Source: an uncultured Alphaproteobacteria bacterium (GTDB lineage: Bacteria > Pseudomonadota > Alphaproteobacteria > UBA9655). Taken from it: 64,000 nt of DNA. Positions 1 to 8,645 of this stretch are shown here, one piece after another. The stretch's first letter is position 1. Each line of letters begins with the position of its first letter. The notes beneath the pieces were generated by a model, which was not told the origin of the DNA, ran no database searches, and worked only from the letters and a program-made list of their open reading frames with translations. The position numbers and the translations under genes are program-made. The stretch covers positions 1 through 64,000 of the forward strand of contig CALBSK010000001.1 of assembly GCA_937967795.1 (NCBI GenBank), read 5' to 3'.

Positions 1-28
1 AATAATTTACATGACTTAGACTAATTTT

Positions 29-772
29 TCATATTGTATAATAAATTTCTGTCAGATAGAGGCCTTCTGCAGGAGCCGTAGGACCTGCCAAACGTCTGTC
101 CTTGGCTTCGAGGATTTCTTTGACTTTTTGGGGAGGCCATGCTCCTTCTCCCACGCGTTTTAAGGTACCTACAATATTTCGGACTTGATGATGAAGAAAA
201 GAACGGGCCCGTGCTTTAATAAGAATGGTTTCTCCTTTTTTTTCTACAGAGAGCGCATCTAAGGTTTTAAGAGGAGAAGAAGCCTGACACCGACTGTCCC
301 GAAAAGAAGAAAAATCGTGGCGTCCTATAAGATAGGTTGCCGCCTCTATCATGGCTTCTACGGATAGAGGAGAAATCACTCTCCACGCTCGATCTCTTTC
401 AAGAGGGGAGGGGGATCTGCGATTTAAAATGATATATTCATAAGCACGGGCAATTGCCGAAAATCGAGCATGGAAATCAGCGGGAACCTCTTCAACAGCA
501 AGAAGACTAATGGGTATATGTTGAAGACGCTTGTTGATAGCCCCTTGGATTGCAAAAGAGCTATAGGGTTTCAAAATATCCACGTGGGCCACCTGACCTT
601 TTGCATGAACGCCTGCGTCCGTTCGCCCACTTCCCCAGATGAGGGTGGGTGTTTTGAGAAAATCAGTGAAAGCATTTTCTAAAGCTTCTTGGACAGTAGG
701 AACGCCTTGTTGGCGTTGCCATCCCGAAAAAGACGTTCCATCATACTCAAGAGTCAGTTTAAAGCGTTGCAT
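29..772 (-). CDS. truA: tRNA pseudouridine(38-40) synthase TruA
   Basis: Cytoplasmic enzyme that converts uridines 38-40 of the tRNA anticodon arm to pseudouridine. The 247-residue product has the usual family length. It starts with the typical LEYDGTSFSGWQRQ segment, and the catalytic aspartate lies in GSGRTDAGVHAKGQVAH (about residues 47-63). HHQVRNIVGTL near the C-terminus is also characteristic. The ATG (770-772) directly abuts the stop codon of fmt (773-775), so truA is probably translationally coupled as the third gene of def-fmt-truA. Only 28 bases remain beyond its stop, so what follows the operon cannot be judged. Confidence 0.96.
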   Translation of the reverse strand: MQRFKLTLEYDGTSFSGWQRQQGVPTVQEALENAFTDFLKTPTLIWGSGRTDAGVHAKGQVAHVDILKPYSSFAIQGAINKRLQHIPISLLAVEEVPADFHARFSAIARAYEYIILNRRSPSPLERDRAWRVISPLSVEAMIEAATYLIGRHDFSSFRDSRCQASSPLKTLDALSVEKKGETILIKARARSFLHHQVRNIVGTLKRVGEGAWPPQKVKEILEAKDRRLAGPTAPAEGLYLTEIYYTI

Positions 773-1702
773 TTAAAGGTGCCTTGAGGGAAATTCGTAT
801 CCTCGTAAGAATTGATCGGCAGGAAGGGGTGATTTGCCGACCTTTTGCACCCACAAAGGTCGCAATGCCCCTTCACCACAAACAATCGTCAGCTGATTAT
901 CGAGAAGAGTTCCGGGAGGTTGGGCAAAAGATCCGGCAATGACCTCAGCCTTGAGAATCTTAATCCTATCTTTTCCTGTTTCAAACCAGGTTCCTGGCCA
1001 AGGATTCAAGGCACGTACTTTACGTTCAAGAAAAACAGCCGGTAAATGCCAATCCAAAAGTCCTTCTTCTTTCCCGATTTTTTGCGCATATGTCATTCCT
1101 TCTTGAGGTTGAGAGCTCGGGTGGAGTTCCCCCGAAAGGTAAAGAGGGAGAGTTTCTAGCATCGCCTCGGCTCCTAAGTGAGAAAGAATATTTTGAAGAA
1201 ATGGCGTGGTCGTAGTCGGCTCTATGGGTACTTTTTTCATCAGCAAAATGTCACCTGTATCAAGCCCCACGTCCATTTTCATAATGGTGACGCCCGTTTC
1301 CGTATCTCCCGCTAAGATCGCTCGCTGAATGGGTGCCGCCCCTCGCCAGCGAGGGAGAAGAGAAGCATGCACATTGAGAGCTCCCCATCGGAGGGCTTCT
1401 AAAATGGCTTTGGGCAAAATCAATCCATAAGCTGCAACAATGGCCACATCTAAATTCAACTCTTTCCATTGAGTTTGGGCCTCTTCTGTTTTTAAAGATA
1501 GAGGAGTAAAAACAGGAATGTTATGTGAATGGGCGAGCCTCTGCACGGGGCTTGGTGTCAGTTTATATCCACGTCCCATTGGACGGGGAGGTTGGGTATA
1601 AACAGCTACGATTTGATAATTCGCCTTTAAAAGAGAAGCAAGAATATGAACAGCAAAATCGGGCGTTCCCATGAAGGCAAGTCGTGTTGTTTGGGGGGTC
1701 AT
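773..1702 (-). CDS. fmt: Methionyl-tRNA formyltransferase
   Basis: Formylates initiator Met-tRNA using 10-formyl-tetrahydrofolate. The 309-residue product has an N-terminal formyltransferase Rossmann domain (FMGTPDFAVHIL at about 10-21) with the folate-site SLLPRWRGAAPIQRAIL signature (about 113-129), and a C-terminal OB-fold domain (from about 205, VRALNPWPGTWFE). It overlaps the end of def by 4 bases (1699-1702) and abuts truA. The def-fmt pairing is widespread in bacteria because both enzymes act on the N-formylmethionine cycle. Confidence 0.96.
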   Translation of the reverse strand: MTPQTTRLAFMGTPDFAVHILASLLKANYQIVAVYTQPPRPMGRGYKLTPSPVQRLAHSHNIPVFTPLSLKTEEAQTQWKELNLDVAIVAAYGLILPKAILEALRWGALNVHASLLPRWRGAAPIQRAILAGDTETGVTIMKMDVGLDTGDILLMKKVPIEPTTTTPFLQNILSHLGAEAMLETLPLYLSGELHPSSQPQEGMTYAQKIGKEEGLLDWHLPAVFLERKVRALNPWPGTWFETGKDRIKILKAEVIAGSFAQPPGTLLDNQLTIVCGEGALRPLWVQKVGKSPLPADQFLRGYEFPSRHL

Positions 1703-2223
1703 AACCTACCTTCAAACTTTTTTTCTTTCTTAAGTTTTCTCAGAATTAAATTACGTTTGAGAGAGGAAAGATGATCAATAAACAAAATGCCATTCAAGTG
1801 ATCAATTTCATGTTGAATACAGTCCGCCAAAAGCCCACGTGCGGTTAAACACTGCTTTTTATTGTTTTCATCTAAATAGGTAACTCCAATTTCTAAGGGT
1901 CGCGTCACCTTTGCATAATAATAGGGAATGGAAAGACATCCTTCTTCTGTCACCTGGGTTGACTCAGAAACCCATTGTAATTCAGGGTTAGCCATGAGGA
2001 GAGGTTTAAAAATAATACCGTTTTGTTTCCCAAGATCGACAACAATCACCCTTTTTTGAATACCAACTTGAATCGCTGCCAACCCTACCCCATTTTTAGA
2101 GGACAAGGTGTTCAGTAAGCCATCCATGAGTGTGCGTATCTCTTTATCGACCTTTTCGACAGGTAAGGCTTGGGTAAGGAGGCGAGGATCGGGTGCTTTT
2201 AATATCTCAAAAAATTTCATCAC
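1699..2223 (-). CDS. def: Peptide deformylase
   Basis: Removes the formyl group from the N-terminus of nascent proteins. All three family motifs are visible in the 174-residue product: GVGLAAIQVG (motif I), EEGCLSIP with the metal-binding Cys (motif II), and QHEIDHLNG with the two metal-binding His (motif III). It is the first gene of def-fmt-truA on the minus strand. The 145 bases upstream (2224-2368) separate it from znuA, which reads the same way, so def may be transcribed from its own promoter there; none is convincing by eye. Confidence 0.96.
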   Translation of the reverse strand: MMKFFEILKAPDPRLLTQALPVEKVDKEIRTLMDGLLNTLSSKNGVGLAAIQVGIQKRVIVVDLGKQNGIIFKPLLMANPELQWVSESTQVTEEGCLSIPYYYAKVTRPLEIGVTYLDENNKKQCLTARGLLADCIQHEIDHLNGILFIDHLSSLKRNLILRKLKKEKKFEGRL

Positions 2224-2368
2224 AATACCTTAATAAATATCTTTAGACTCCCTCAGTTATGCATGTTCTTTCTGTAAAATAAGTAATCAAGAAAATAAAC
2301 AATTGCAAGAGGGTCGAGGAATTCAAAAAATTCAGTCGTAGTCCTTGAAGATTTGATGGATATGGGGA

Positions 2369-3241
2369 TTACTTCTTATTTTTCTCCATTGCTTTTATAA
2401 GAGAGGAGAGATTAAAGGCCATCATTTTTAAATACGTATCCGCTTCTCTTCCGGGTGATGAGAGAGCATCTGAATACAAGATTCCTCCAATATGTGTTCC
2501 CGTTTCGTTAGAGATTTGCTCTAACAAGCGACGGTTAGAAATGTTTTCAACGAAAATGGCCTGAATTTTCTCTTTTTGAATTTTGTGGATAAGTTTTGCA
2601 ACAGATTTTGCTGAAGCCTCAGACTCGGTACTTATGCCCAAGGGCGCATAAAAGGTAATATTGAAATCACGATCTAAATAACCAAAAGCCTCGTGATTTG
2701 TGATGACTTTTCGTTTTTCCAAAGGAATACTCTCCAGTTTTTTCTGAGTTTGGCTTTCAAGGTTTTTTAAAGCCTTTTTATAAGCTTCTCCCTGGGCTTT
2801 AAAAAACGGAGCTTCTTCAGGTAAAAGATCAGAGAGTCCTTCAACGATATTATCCACATAAACTTGAGCATTTTTCAAGCTATGCCAAGCGTGAGGATCA
2901 ACGCTTGCTTTTCCGTGAACAAGTTGTGTTAAAGGTTGAATTCCTTTTGTTGTAACAAGCACTTTCCCATGAAACCCTGACGCTTCAATTAACCGATCCA
3001 GCCAACCTTCAAACCCAAGTCCATTGATAAAGACGAGATCGGCTTGGGCAAGATCTTTTGCATCTTGAGGACGAGGTTCATAAATATGGGAATCTTGATT
3101 AGGACCCACGAGATTTTTGACCTCAACTTTATCCTGACCAATTTCCTGAACCATATCTCCCAAAATGCTAAAAGTTGCAATAACAAGGGGTTTTGCAAGA
3201 CACTCACTTGAAAGCATAAAGAGAAAAAGGAAAATACGCAT
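2369..3241 (-). CDS. znuA: Zinc ABC transporter, periplasmic binding protein (ZnuA-like)
   Basis: Periplasmic metal-binding receptor of a cluster A-I ABC importer. The chosen ATG at 3241 overlaps the znuB stop (ATGA) and gives 290 residues with a signal peptide ending near ECLA (residue 16). A longer reading back to 3439 would lie inside znuB in another frame and is not used. Likely metal ligands are H52 (SHIYEP), H118 (VDPHAW), H183 (NHEAFGYL) and D258. His rather than Glu at the third position favours zinc over manganese, from family knowledge. The long His-rich loop of some ZnuA proteins is absent. It is the last gene of znuC-znuB-znuA. Confidence 0.87.
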   Translation of the reverse strand: MRIFLFLFMLSSECLAKPLVIATFSILGDMVQEIGQDKVEVKNLVGPNQDSHIYEPRPQDAKDLAQADLVFINGLGFEGWLDRLIEASGFHGKVLVTTKGIQPLTQLVHGKASVDPHAWHSLKNAQVYVDNIVEGLSDLLPEEAPFFKAQGEAYKKALKNLESQTQKKLESIPLEKRKVITNHEAFGYLDRDFNITFYAPLGISTESEASAKSVAKLIHKIQKEKIQAIFVENISNRRLLEQISNETGTHIGGILYSDALSSPGREADTYLKMMAFNLSSLIKAMEKNKK

Positions 3242-4092
3242 CAGGCCATTCCTTGTTGCTGTTTGATTGCTCCAAAAGGAGCAAACAAAAGAGAAATTCC
3301 ATAAATAAGGCCCGCAATTAAAATAATGGATGGCCCTGAAGGCCATTCGAGATGGTAAGAAAGTAAAAGTCCGAAATAACCTGACATAATTGCAAAAAGG
3401 CTTGAAAGGATAAACAAAGACCAAACATGTTGGGCCCAAAGACGAGATGAAACAGCAGGCAGCATCATTATGCCCAAAGCCATCAACGTTCCTAGAGCCT
3501 GAAAAGCAGCAATAAGATTAAGTGCCACGAGAATAAGAAATATAAAATGATAAAGACTGCCCCATCCTCCAATGACCCTTAAAAAACCCGGATCAAAGCA
3601 TTCAATTAAAAGAGGACGATAAATAAGGGCCAAAATAAAAAGACTGAAAGAAGTAATGCTGGTGACCATAAGAAGGGAGATACTATCAACAGCAAGAACG
3701 GTTCCAAAAAGAATATGCATAAGATCAACTTGATTACCCTGCGTTGAAACAATTAAAACGCCAAGAGCTAAGGAAATAAGATAAAAGCCAGCGAAGCTTG
3801 CGTCCTCATTGAGAATTGTAAAACGAGAAATGGCGCCTGCTAAAAGAGCTACAAGAAATCCTACAACAAAACCACCAAGGCCCATAGCTGGCAAAGAAAG
3901 ACCTCCAAATAAAAACCCAATGGCAGCTCCAGGAAGTATAGCGTGAGCTAAAGCATCGCCCATCAGGCTCATACGTCTTAAAACGAGAAGAACACCCACG
4001 GGGCCGCATCCTAACGCCAACGCTATACAGGCCATTAAAGCACGCCTTAAGAAAACATAGTCTGTGAAAGGAGAGACAAAAAAATCAATCAT
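3241..4092 (-). CDS. znuB: Zinc ABC transporter permease (ZnuB-like)
   Basis: Inner-membrane permease of the ABC-3 family, 283 residues, with about eight hydrophobic segments. The region GDALAHAILPGAAIGFL is the typical coupling segment that contacts the ATPase. The start used is the ATG at 4092, which overlaps the znuC stop by 4 bases. An upstream in-frame extension to 4182 overlaps the znuC coding region and has no membrane character. Its place between the ATPase and binding-protein genes supports a single importer; specificity (Zn versus Mn) rests on the ZnuA ligands. Confidence 0.88.
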   Translation of the reverse strand: MIDFFVSPFTDYVFLRRALMACIALALGCGPVGVLLVLRRMSLMGDALAHAILPGAAIGFLFGGLSLPAMGLGGFVVGFLVALLAGAISRFTILNEDASFAGFYLISLALGVLIVSTQGNQVDLMHILFGTVLAVDSISLLMVTSITSFSLFILALIYRPLLIECFDPGFLRVIGGWGSLYHFIFLILVALNLIAAFQALGTLMALGIMMLPAVSSRLWAQHVWSLFILSSLFAIMSGYFGLLLSYHLEWPSGPSIILIAGLIYGISLLFAPFGAIKQQQGMA

Positions 4093-4889
4093 GCGCTTCC
4101 TGCTGTTTCTTCCCAAAGGCGAGAAGCCGTTACGGCTTCTCGCATGTTCTCTTTTGATAAAACATGATCGGTCAAACCCCACTTATAAAAATGACGCGCA
4201 AGAAGAAGAGTTTGAGAAAAGTGATCTTGAACCAAATCTAGGTCGTGAAGAACGGCAATGACAAGTCGTCCTTCCTTAACCCACAGATGTAAAAGATTCA
4301 TGAGATCCTCAATCGTTCGTCCGTCAACACCCGTAAAAGGTTCATCTAAGAAAATGACGGGTGCATTCTGTAAGATGAGACGCGCGAAGAGAACGCGCTG
4401 AAATTGACCCCCTGAAAGGGTTTGAAGGGAGGTTTTTGCAAAAGAAGAGAGCCCCACTTGTTCAAGAGCTACCTGCATCTTTTCCCGTTGTTCTTTTGTA
4501 TATCGACGAAAAATACCTACCTCTCGAAAAAGTCCCATCGCAATCGTATCTCCCACTGTTAGAGGGAACCTACGATCCAATTGATTTTGTTGCGCAAGAT
4601 AGGCCACATCACAAGGACAAAATCCCCGAAAGATTATCTTTCCCGTGTTTGACTTTTGAAGTCCTAAAAGTGTTTTTAAAAAAGTACTTTTCCCGGCTCC
4701 ATTAGGGCCTGCTATAGCCCAGAGTGCGGGGGCCTCAAAATGACAGGAGAGGCCTGAAATGATAGTGTTTCGAGAGTAAGCGATAGAAAGTTTTTGAAGG
4801 TCAATAGAAATAGGGCCCTGAGATATACAATGAATGGTGCGGTGACTTTCTTTAAAGGATTTCCAAAAAGGGACGGATCGATGATTCAT
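4089..4889 (-). CDS. znuC: Zinc ABC transporter ATPase (ZnuC-like)
   Basis: Cytoplasmic ATPase driving the ZnuAB importer. Visible motifs are Walker A GPNGAGKST, the Q-loop AYLAQQNQ, the ABC signature LSGGQFQRVLFARL, Walker B VIFLDEP and the switch histidine in VLHDLDL. The ATG at 4889 gives 266 residues; a GTG at 4913 would add eight residues without homology value. A 34-codon reading frame ends 4 bases upstream (4894) and could be a leader or small partner. No Zur-like palindrome was convincing in the upstream region. Confidence 0.9.
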   Translation of the reverse strand: MNHRSVPFWKSFKESHRTIHCISQGPISIDLQKLSIAYSRNTIISGLSCHFEAPALWAIAGPNGAGKSTFLKTLLGLQKSNTGKIIFRGFCPCDVAYLAQQNQLDRRFPLTVGDTIAMGLFREVGIFRRYTKEQREKMQVALEQVGLSSFAKTSLQTLSGGQFQRVLFARLILQNAPVIFLDEPFTGVDGRTIEDLMNLLHLWVKEGRLVIAVLHDLDLVQDHFSQTLLLARHFYKWGLTDHVLSKENMREAVTASRLWEETAGSA

Positions 4890-4893
4890 GAGA

Positions 4894-4998
4894 TTAAAGG
4901 GCCCAGAAAACACCCGTCCAAAGTGCTGTTAAAACCGTTAATGCCATTGCTAACCGATAAAAAACTCCATAGAGAAGGGGATTTTTATATCGTTTCAT
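4894..4998 (-). CDS. Possible 34-residue membrane peptide upstream of znuC
   Basis: A short ATG frame of 34 residues. It has a basic N-terminus (MKRYKNPLLYG) and then one hydrophobic stretch (RLAMALTVLTALWTGVFWAL), as expected for a single-pass membrane peptide. Its stop lies 4 bases before the znuC ATG, so the two could be translationally coupled. The ribosome-binding site is weak (GGTAAG). No family is recognised. It may be a real small protein of the zinc operon or a chance frame. Confidence 0.35.
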   Translation of the reverse strand: MKRYKNPLLYGVFYRLAMALTVLTALWTGVFWAL

Positions 4999-5028
4999 TT
5001 ACTTACCATTTTGTATACTTATTTTGTT

Positions 5029-5187
5029 TCAAAAACCGGATCGCCACGGCCACTTTTCGTAGACAATCTTTCCTAACCGAGCGTATCCCTCGTTACGTCG
5101 GAGGTCAAACCTTAAAAAATAAAAACGAGCCCCAGTAACTTTAGTGAAGGCGCGCAAAAAAGAAACCACAACACGCTTAGGCAGCAT
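5029..5187 (-). CDS. Possible short basic protein or gene remnant
   Basis: An ATG frame of 52 residues, rich in Arg and Phe (for example FLRAFTKVTGARFYF and LGKIVYEKWPWRSGF). It lies between the znu operon and yebC, on the znu strand. There is no clear ribosome-binding site and no recognised family. The amino-acid mix looks protein-like, so this may be the remnant of a larger gene. With the 34-codon frame it accounts for most of the 440-base stretch between znuC and yebC. Confidence 0.2.
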   Translation of the reverse strand: MLPKRVVVSFLRAFTKVTGARFYFLRFDLRRNEGYARLGKIVYEKWPWRSGF

Positions 5188-5257
5188 ATTGCCGTTAAGA
5201 GAACAAGAAAGTCAATGAAAATTTGGGACTGTATGAAAAACACAGTTGCTGTAAAGC

Positions 5258-5286
5258 TATATGAAAGAAGGGTTGCTCTTCATATA
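5258..5286 (+). promoter_or_regulatory. Inverted repeat upstream of yebC
   Basis: TATATGAA (5258-5265) and TTCATATA (5279-5286) form a perfect 8-base inverted repeat with a 13-base loop, about 50 bases before the yebC start. It could be an operator or an RNA hairpin in the leader of the yebC-ruvCAB-tol transcript. No -35/-10 pair was assigned with confidence. Confidence 0.3.
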
Positions 5287-5333
5287 AAAACACAACATAT
5301 TTTATTTTTATAACATTTTTTGACGAGGATAGT

Positions 5334-6086
5334 ATGGCAGGCCATTCGCAGTTTAAAAATATAATGTATCGCAAAGGGGCACAAGATGCAAAGCGCGCTA
5401 AGATTTTCACGAAAATTATTCGTGAGCTTACCACATCTGCTCGAATCAATTCTGATCCTGAGGCCAATCCGCGACTACGGCAAGCTATCATTGCAGCGAG
5501 AGGCGCCAATATGTCAAAAGACACGATGGAACGAGCCATTAAAAGAGGGGCTGGGGGAGAAGATATAACCGATTATACGGAAGTTCGTTATGAAGGTTAT
5601 GGACCCGCAGGGGTTGCTGTCATTGTAGAAGCCCTCACCGACAACCGAAATCGTACAGCGGGTGAAGTGCGCGCTGCTTTTACAAAATACGGAGGAAATC
5701 TTGGAGAAACCAATAGCGTAAGTTTCATGTTCGACCGGGTAGGTATTATCCGTTATCCTAAAGGTAAAATCACGGCTGATGGTCTTTTTGAAATGGCGCT
5801 TGAGGCCGGAGCACAAAATTTTGAAGAAACAGATAAAGGGTATGAAGTCGAGTGTAAGCTCGAGGATTTTTCATCGGTTCGAGACGAGCTTACCAAGAAA
5901 TTTGGAGACCCTGAAAGTGTGGAGCTCATTTGGAAGCCACAGACAACAGCGCCTATAGATGAAGAAAAAGCCTCTACTCTTTTAAAACTGATAGATACTC
6001 TCGAAGATAATGATGATGTACAAGCCGTTTTTGCGAATTTTGAAATCTCTGATGAAGTCCTTGAAAAGCTTGCGAGTGGAAAATAA
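5334..6086 (+). CDS. yebC: YebC/PmpR family protein (TACO1 family)
   Basis: The 250-residue product opens with MAGHSQFKNIMYRKGAQD and has the full three-domain YebC layout. Members have been described both as DNA-binding regulators and as translation factors that help ribosomes through proline-rich stretches; the sequence alone does not decide between these. The start has a good ribosome-binding site (GAGGATAGT then ATG). The TAA stop shares a base with the ruvC ATG (TAATG). Gene order yebC-ruvC-ruvA-ruvB is a common bacterial arrangement. Confidence 0.95.
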   Translation: MAGHSQFKNIMYRKGAQDAKRAKIFTKIIRELTTSARINSDPEANPRLRQAIIAARGANMSKDTMERAIKRGAGGEDITDYTEVRYEGYGPAGVAVIVEALTDNRNRTAGEVRAAFTKYGGNLGETNSVSFMFDRVGIIRYPKGKITADGLFEMALEAGAQNFEETDKGYEVECKLEDFSSVRDELTKKFGDPESVELIWKPQTTAPIDEEKASTLLKLIDTLEDNDDVQAVFANFEISDEVLEKLASGK

Positions 6087-6592
6087 TGATACACCCTATC
6101 CGTATCTTAGGCCTCGATCCTGGTCTACGCATTACGGGGTGGGGGATTATTGATGTCATAGGGTCCACTCTTTCTCACATCGATCATGGGATTGTGACCT
6201 CTAACAATGCAGAAGATCTTCCCTCTCGGCTTCTGAGCTTGTACACTCAACTCAACCATGTTATCCAATCCTATACCCCTCAGGAGGCTGCTGTGGAGGA
6301 AACTTTTGTAAACAAAAACCCTCTTTCTGCTTTAAAATTAGGAATTGCCCGAGGTGTCGTTTTGCTGGCCCCTGCCCAAGCGGGACTGAGTATTGGAGAA
6401 TATTCTGCAAATAAAATCAAAAAGAGTGTGGTAGGGGTGGGGCATGCTGATAAAGCCCAAGTGGCTATGATGGTAGGGCGCCTTTTGCCAAAAAGTAGGG
6501 GTGTGGCCCAAGATGCAGCAGATGCTCTCGCCGTTGCCATTTGTCATGCGCATCACCGTAGTTTTCAGCAAAAAATAAGGTCCTTTAAATGA
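6086..6592 (+). CDS. ruvC: Crossover junction endodeoxyribonuclease RuvC
   Basis: Holliday-junction resolvase, 168 residues. The acidic active site is complete: D in LGLDPGLRITGWG (about residue 10), E in AAVEETFV (about 69), and the two D in DAADALAVAICH (about 143-146). It overlaps ruvA by ATGA (6589-6592). Cuts junctions migrated by RuvAB, encoded immediately downstream. Confidence 0.96.
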   Translation: MIHPIRILGLDPGLRITGWGIIDVIGSTLSHIDHGIVTSNNAEDLPSRLLSLYTQLNHVIQSYTPQEAAVEETFVNKNPLSALKLGIARGVVLLAPAQAGLSIGEYSANKIKKSVVGVGHADKAQVAMMVGRLLPKSRGVAQDAADALAVAICHAHHRSFQQKIRSFK

Positions 6593-7200
6593 TTGCAAAG
6601 CTCACAGGTTCAATTGATACCCTTGGTGATACTTTTCTGATTATCGAGGTGGGGGGTGTCGGGTATCTTGTTTCTTGCTCCCGTCGAACGTTAAGTAATA
6701 TCGGTGATAGGGGTAAAAAAGTAATACTTTTTATTGAAACAGTCATGCGGGCTGAAAGCCTACACCTTTATGGATTTGAAACACAGGAAGAACAAGACTG
6801 CTTTCGCCTTCTCATCACAGTTCAAGGGGTTGGTATGCGCATGGCTCTTGCTCTTCTCTCGATACTTGCACCGATAGAAATTTATCAAACCATTGCTTCT
6901 CAAGATAAGATGGCCTTGATTCGCGCAGATGGTGTAGGACCGAAGCTCGCAAGCCGTATCTTGACTGAGCTTAAAGACAAAGTTCCTAAGGAAATTGGTT
7001 TTATCTCTCCCCTCCCTTCTGTTCTCTCTTCCCTTTCACCTCACGTCCAAGAAGCCATCTCGGCTCTGGTAAATTTAGGTTATCGACGGATTGAAGCCGT
7101 GACGGCTATCTCTAAAACCCAACAACAACTAGGGGAGAATGCCTCTCTCAATGACCTTATTCGCCAAGGACTCAGTCTTTTAGCAAGGACGGGGACATGA
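6589..7200 (+). CDS. ruvA: Holliday junction DNA helicase RuvA
   Basis: 203-residue junction-binding subunit of the RuvAB branch-migration motor. An N-terminal OB fold (MIAKLTGSIDTLGDTFLIIEVGGVGYLV) is followed by helix-hairpin-helix segments (LITVQGVGMRMALALLS and IRADGVGPKLASRILTELKDK). A small C-terminal domain that contacts RuvB begins at about 155 (VQEAISALVNLGY). Overlaps of 4 bases with both ruvC and ruvB indicate one transcript. Confidence 0.96.
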   Translation: MIAKLTGSIDTLGDTFLIIEVGGVGYLVSCSRRTLSNIGDRGKKVILFIETVMRAESLHLYGFETQEEQDCFRLLITVQGVGMRMALALLSILAPIEIYQTIASQDKMALIRADGVGPKLASRILTELKDKVPKEIGFISPLPSVLSSLSPHVQEAISALVNLGYRRIEAVTAISKTQQQLGENASLNDLIRQGLSLLARTGT

Positions 7201-8231
7201 CAGTTGCTTCTCGTCTTCTTTCTTCGGAAGAAGCCCCTCAGGAGGCCGAAATCAGTTTGCGTCCTCAACGTCTTGAGGAGTTTGTTGGCCAATTTCAAGC
7301 CCGAAAGAATTTAAAAGTTTTTATTGAAGCGGCTAAAACAAGGCGTGAAGCGATGGATCATGTCCTTTTTTATGGCCCTCCCGGCCTTGGAAAAACAACC
7401 CTTTCCCAAATTATGGCACGAGAATTGGGTGTAGGGTTTCGGTCAACGTCAGGCCCTGTTATTGCTCGTGCAGGGGATTTAGCGGCTCTTTTAACCAATC
7501 TTCAGCCCTATGATGTTCTTTTTATTGATGAAATTCACCGTCTGAATCCTGCCGTTGAGGAAATTCTTTACCCCGCTATGGAAGATTTTAAACTTGATCT
7601 TATCATTGGTGAAGGGCCTGCCGCACGATCTGTTCAAATCGATCTTCCCCCCTTTACCCTTGTGGGAGCTACGACCCGTTCGGGTCTTATTTCTACCCCT
7701 TTAAGGGATCGATTTGGGATCCCCGTTCGGCTTATTTTCTATACCCCTGAGGAGCTTCATGATGTCCTTCTTAGAGGCGCTCGTCTTCTTCACACCCCTA
7801 TTACTCCAGAAGGAGCCATGGAAATTGCGCGAAGATCTCGAGGAACGCCCCGTATCGCTCTCAGACTTTTAAAGCGGATATGTGATTTTGTTATTGTAGA
7901 AGGGGGGGCCCAAATCACAGCCAAAGGCGCAGATCGAGCCCTTACCCATTTAGAAGTGGATGCTCATGGCCTTGATGCTATGGATCATCGCTACCTTAAA
8001 CATATTATTCAACATTTTGAAGGAGGGCCTGTCGGCCTTGATACTTTAGCAGCCGCATTAGCTGAACAAAGGGATACCCTTGAAGATGTTATTGAACCTT
8101 ATCTTTTGCAACAAGGTTATATTCAAAGGACACCAAGGGGTCGTATGCTGACTCCACGCGCCTATGAAGTTCTCGGATTCAAAGCTCCCTTTCAAATTCA
8201 GCCGCATCTCTTTGAGGAAAAAGATGAATAA
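7197..8231 (+). CDS. ruvB: Holliday junction branch migration ATPase RuvB
   Basis: 344-residue AAA+ motor of the RuvAB complex. It has Walker A GPPGLGKTT (about 56-64), Walker B/DExH LFIDEIHRL (about 104-112), sensor ATTRSG and the arginine-finger region PLRDRFG, then the C-terminal winged helix (QQGYIQRTPRGRMLTPRAYE). It starts in the ATGA overlap with ruvA, and its last 8 bases overlap the ybgC start. Confidence 0.97.
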   Translation: MTVASRLLSSEEAPQEAEISLRPQRLEEFVGQFQARKNLKVFIEAAKTRREAMDHVLFYGPPGLGKTTLSQIMARELGVGFRSTSGPVIARAGDLAALLTNLQPYDVLFIDEIHRLNPAVEEILYPAMEDFKLDLIIGEGPAARSVQIDLPPFTLVGATTRSGLISTPLRDRFGIPVRLIFYTPEELHDVLLRGARLLHTPITPEGAMEIARRSRGTPRIALRLLKRICDFVIVEGGAQITAKGADRALTHLEVDAHGLDAMDHRYLKHIIQHFEGGPVGLDTLAAALAEQRDTLEDVIEPYLLQQGYIQRTPRGRMLTPRAYEVLGFKAPFQIQPHLFEEKDE

Positions 8232-8643
8232 AGTCCATCGGTTTCCCATTCGAATTTATTTTGAAGATACGGATATGGGGGGCCTTGTTTATCATGCGAA
8301 TTACTTAAAATTCGCCGAACGGGCCCGTACCGAACTCTTACGCCATATCGGCGTGACTCACATCGAAATGATCAAAGAAAAAGGAATGATGTTCGTTGTG
8401 CGCTCGTGTCTATTAAACTGCCTTGCGCCTGCCCATCTAGATGATGTATTAGAAGTAAGAACTTATTTAAAAAAGCTTGGGTATGCCAAGCTCGATTTGA
8501 GCCAGGTCATTGTTCGCGAAGATCAGCCCATTGCCACCCTGGAAGTTGTTTTGGCGTGTATTAATTCATTAGGCACGCCTGTTAAAATGGATGATCATTT
8601 ACGTCATTTGATCGTAATTTATGGATCCACTGTGGAGAGTTAA
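8224..8643 (+). CDS. ybgC: Tol-Pal-associated acyl-CoA thioesterase YbgC
   Basis: Hot-dog-fold 4-hydroxybenzoyl-CoA thioesterase family protein of 139 residues, using the ATG at 8224 inside the end of ruvB. An in-frame start at 8164 would lie deep in ruvB and adds nothing recognisable. The family motif EDTDMGGLVYHANYLKFAER contains the catalytic aspartate. In proteobacteria ybgC heads the tol-pal cluster, as here (2 bases before tolQ). Its physiological role is thought to be in phospholipid acyl metabolism linked to the envelope. Confidence 0.93.
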   Translation: MNKVHRFPIRIYFEDTDMGGLVYHANYLKFAERARTELLRHIGVTHIEMIKEKGMMFVVRSCLLNCLAPAHLDDVLEVRTYLKKLGYAKLDLSQVIVREDQPIATLEVVLACINSLGTPVKMDDHLRHLIVIYGSTVES

Positions 8644-8645
8644 GA

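Noticed and set aside
4794..5138. 114-residue plus-strand frame
   Set aside because: Overlaps the znuC start region and has no ribosome-binding site; the opposite-strand frames explain the region better.
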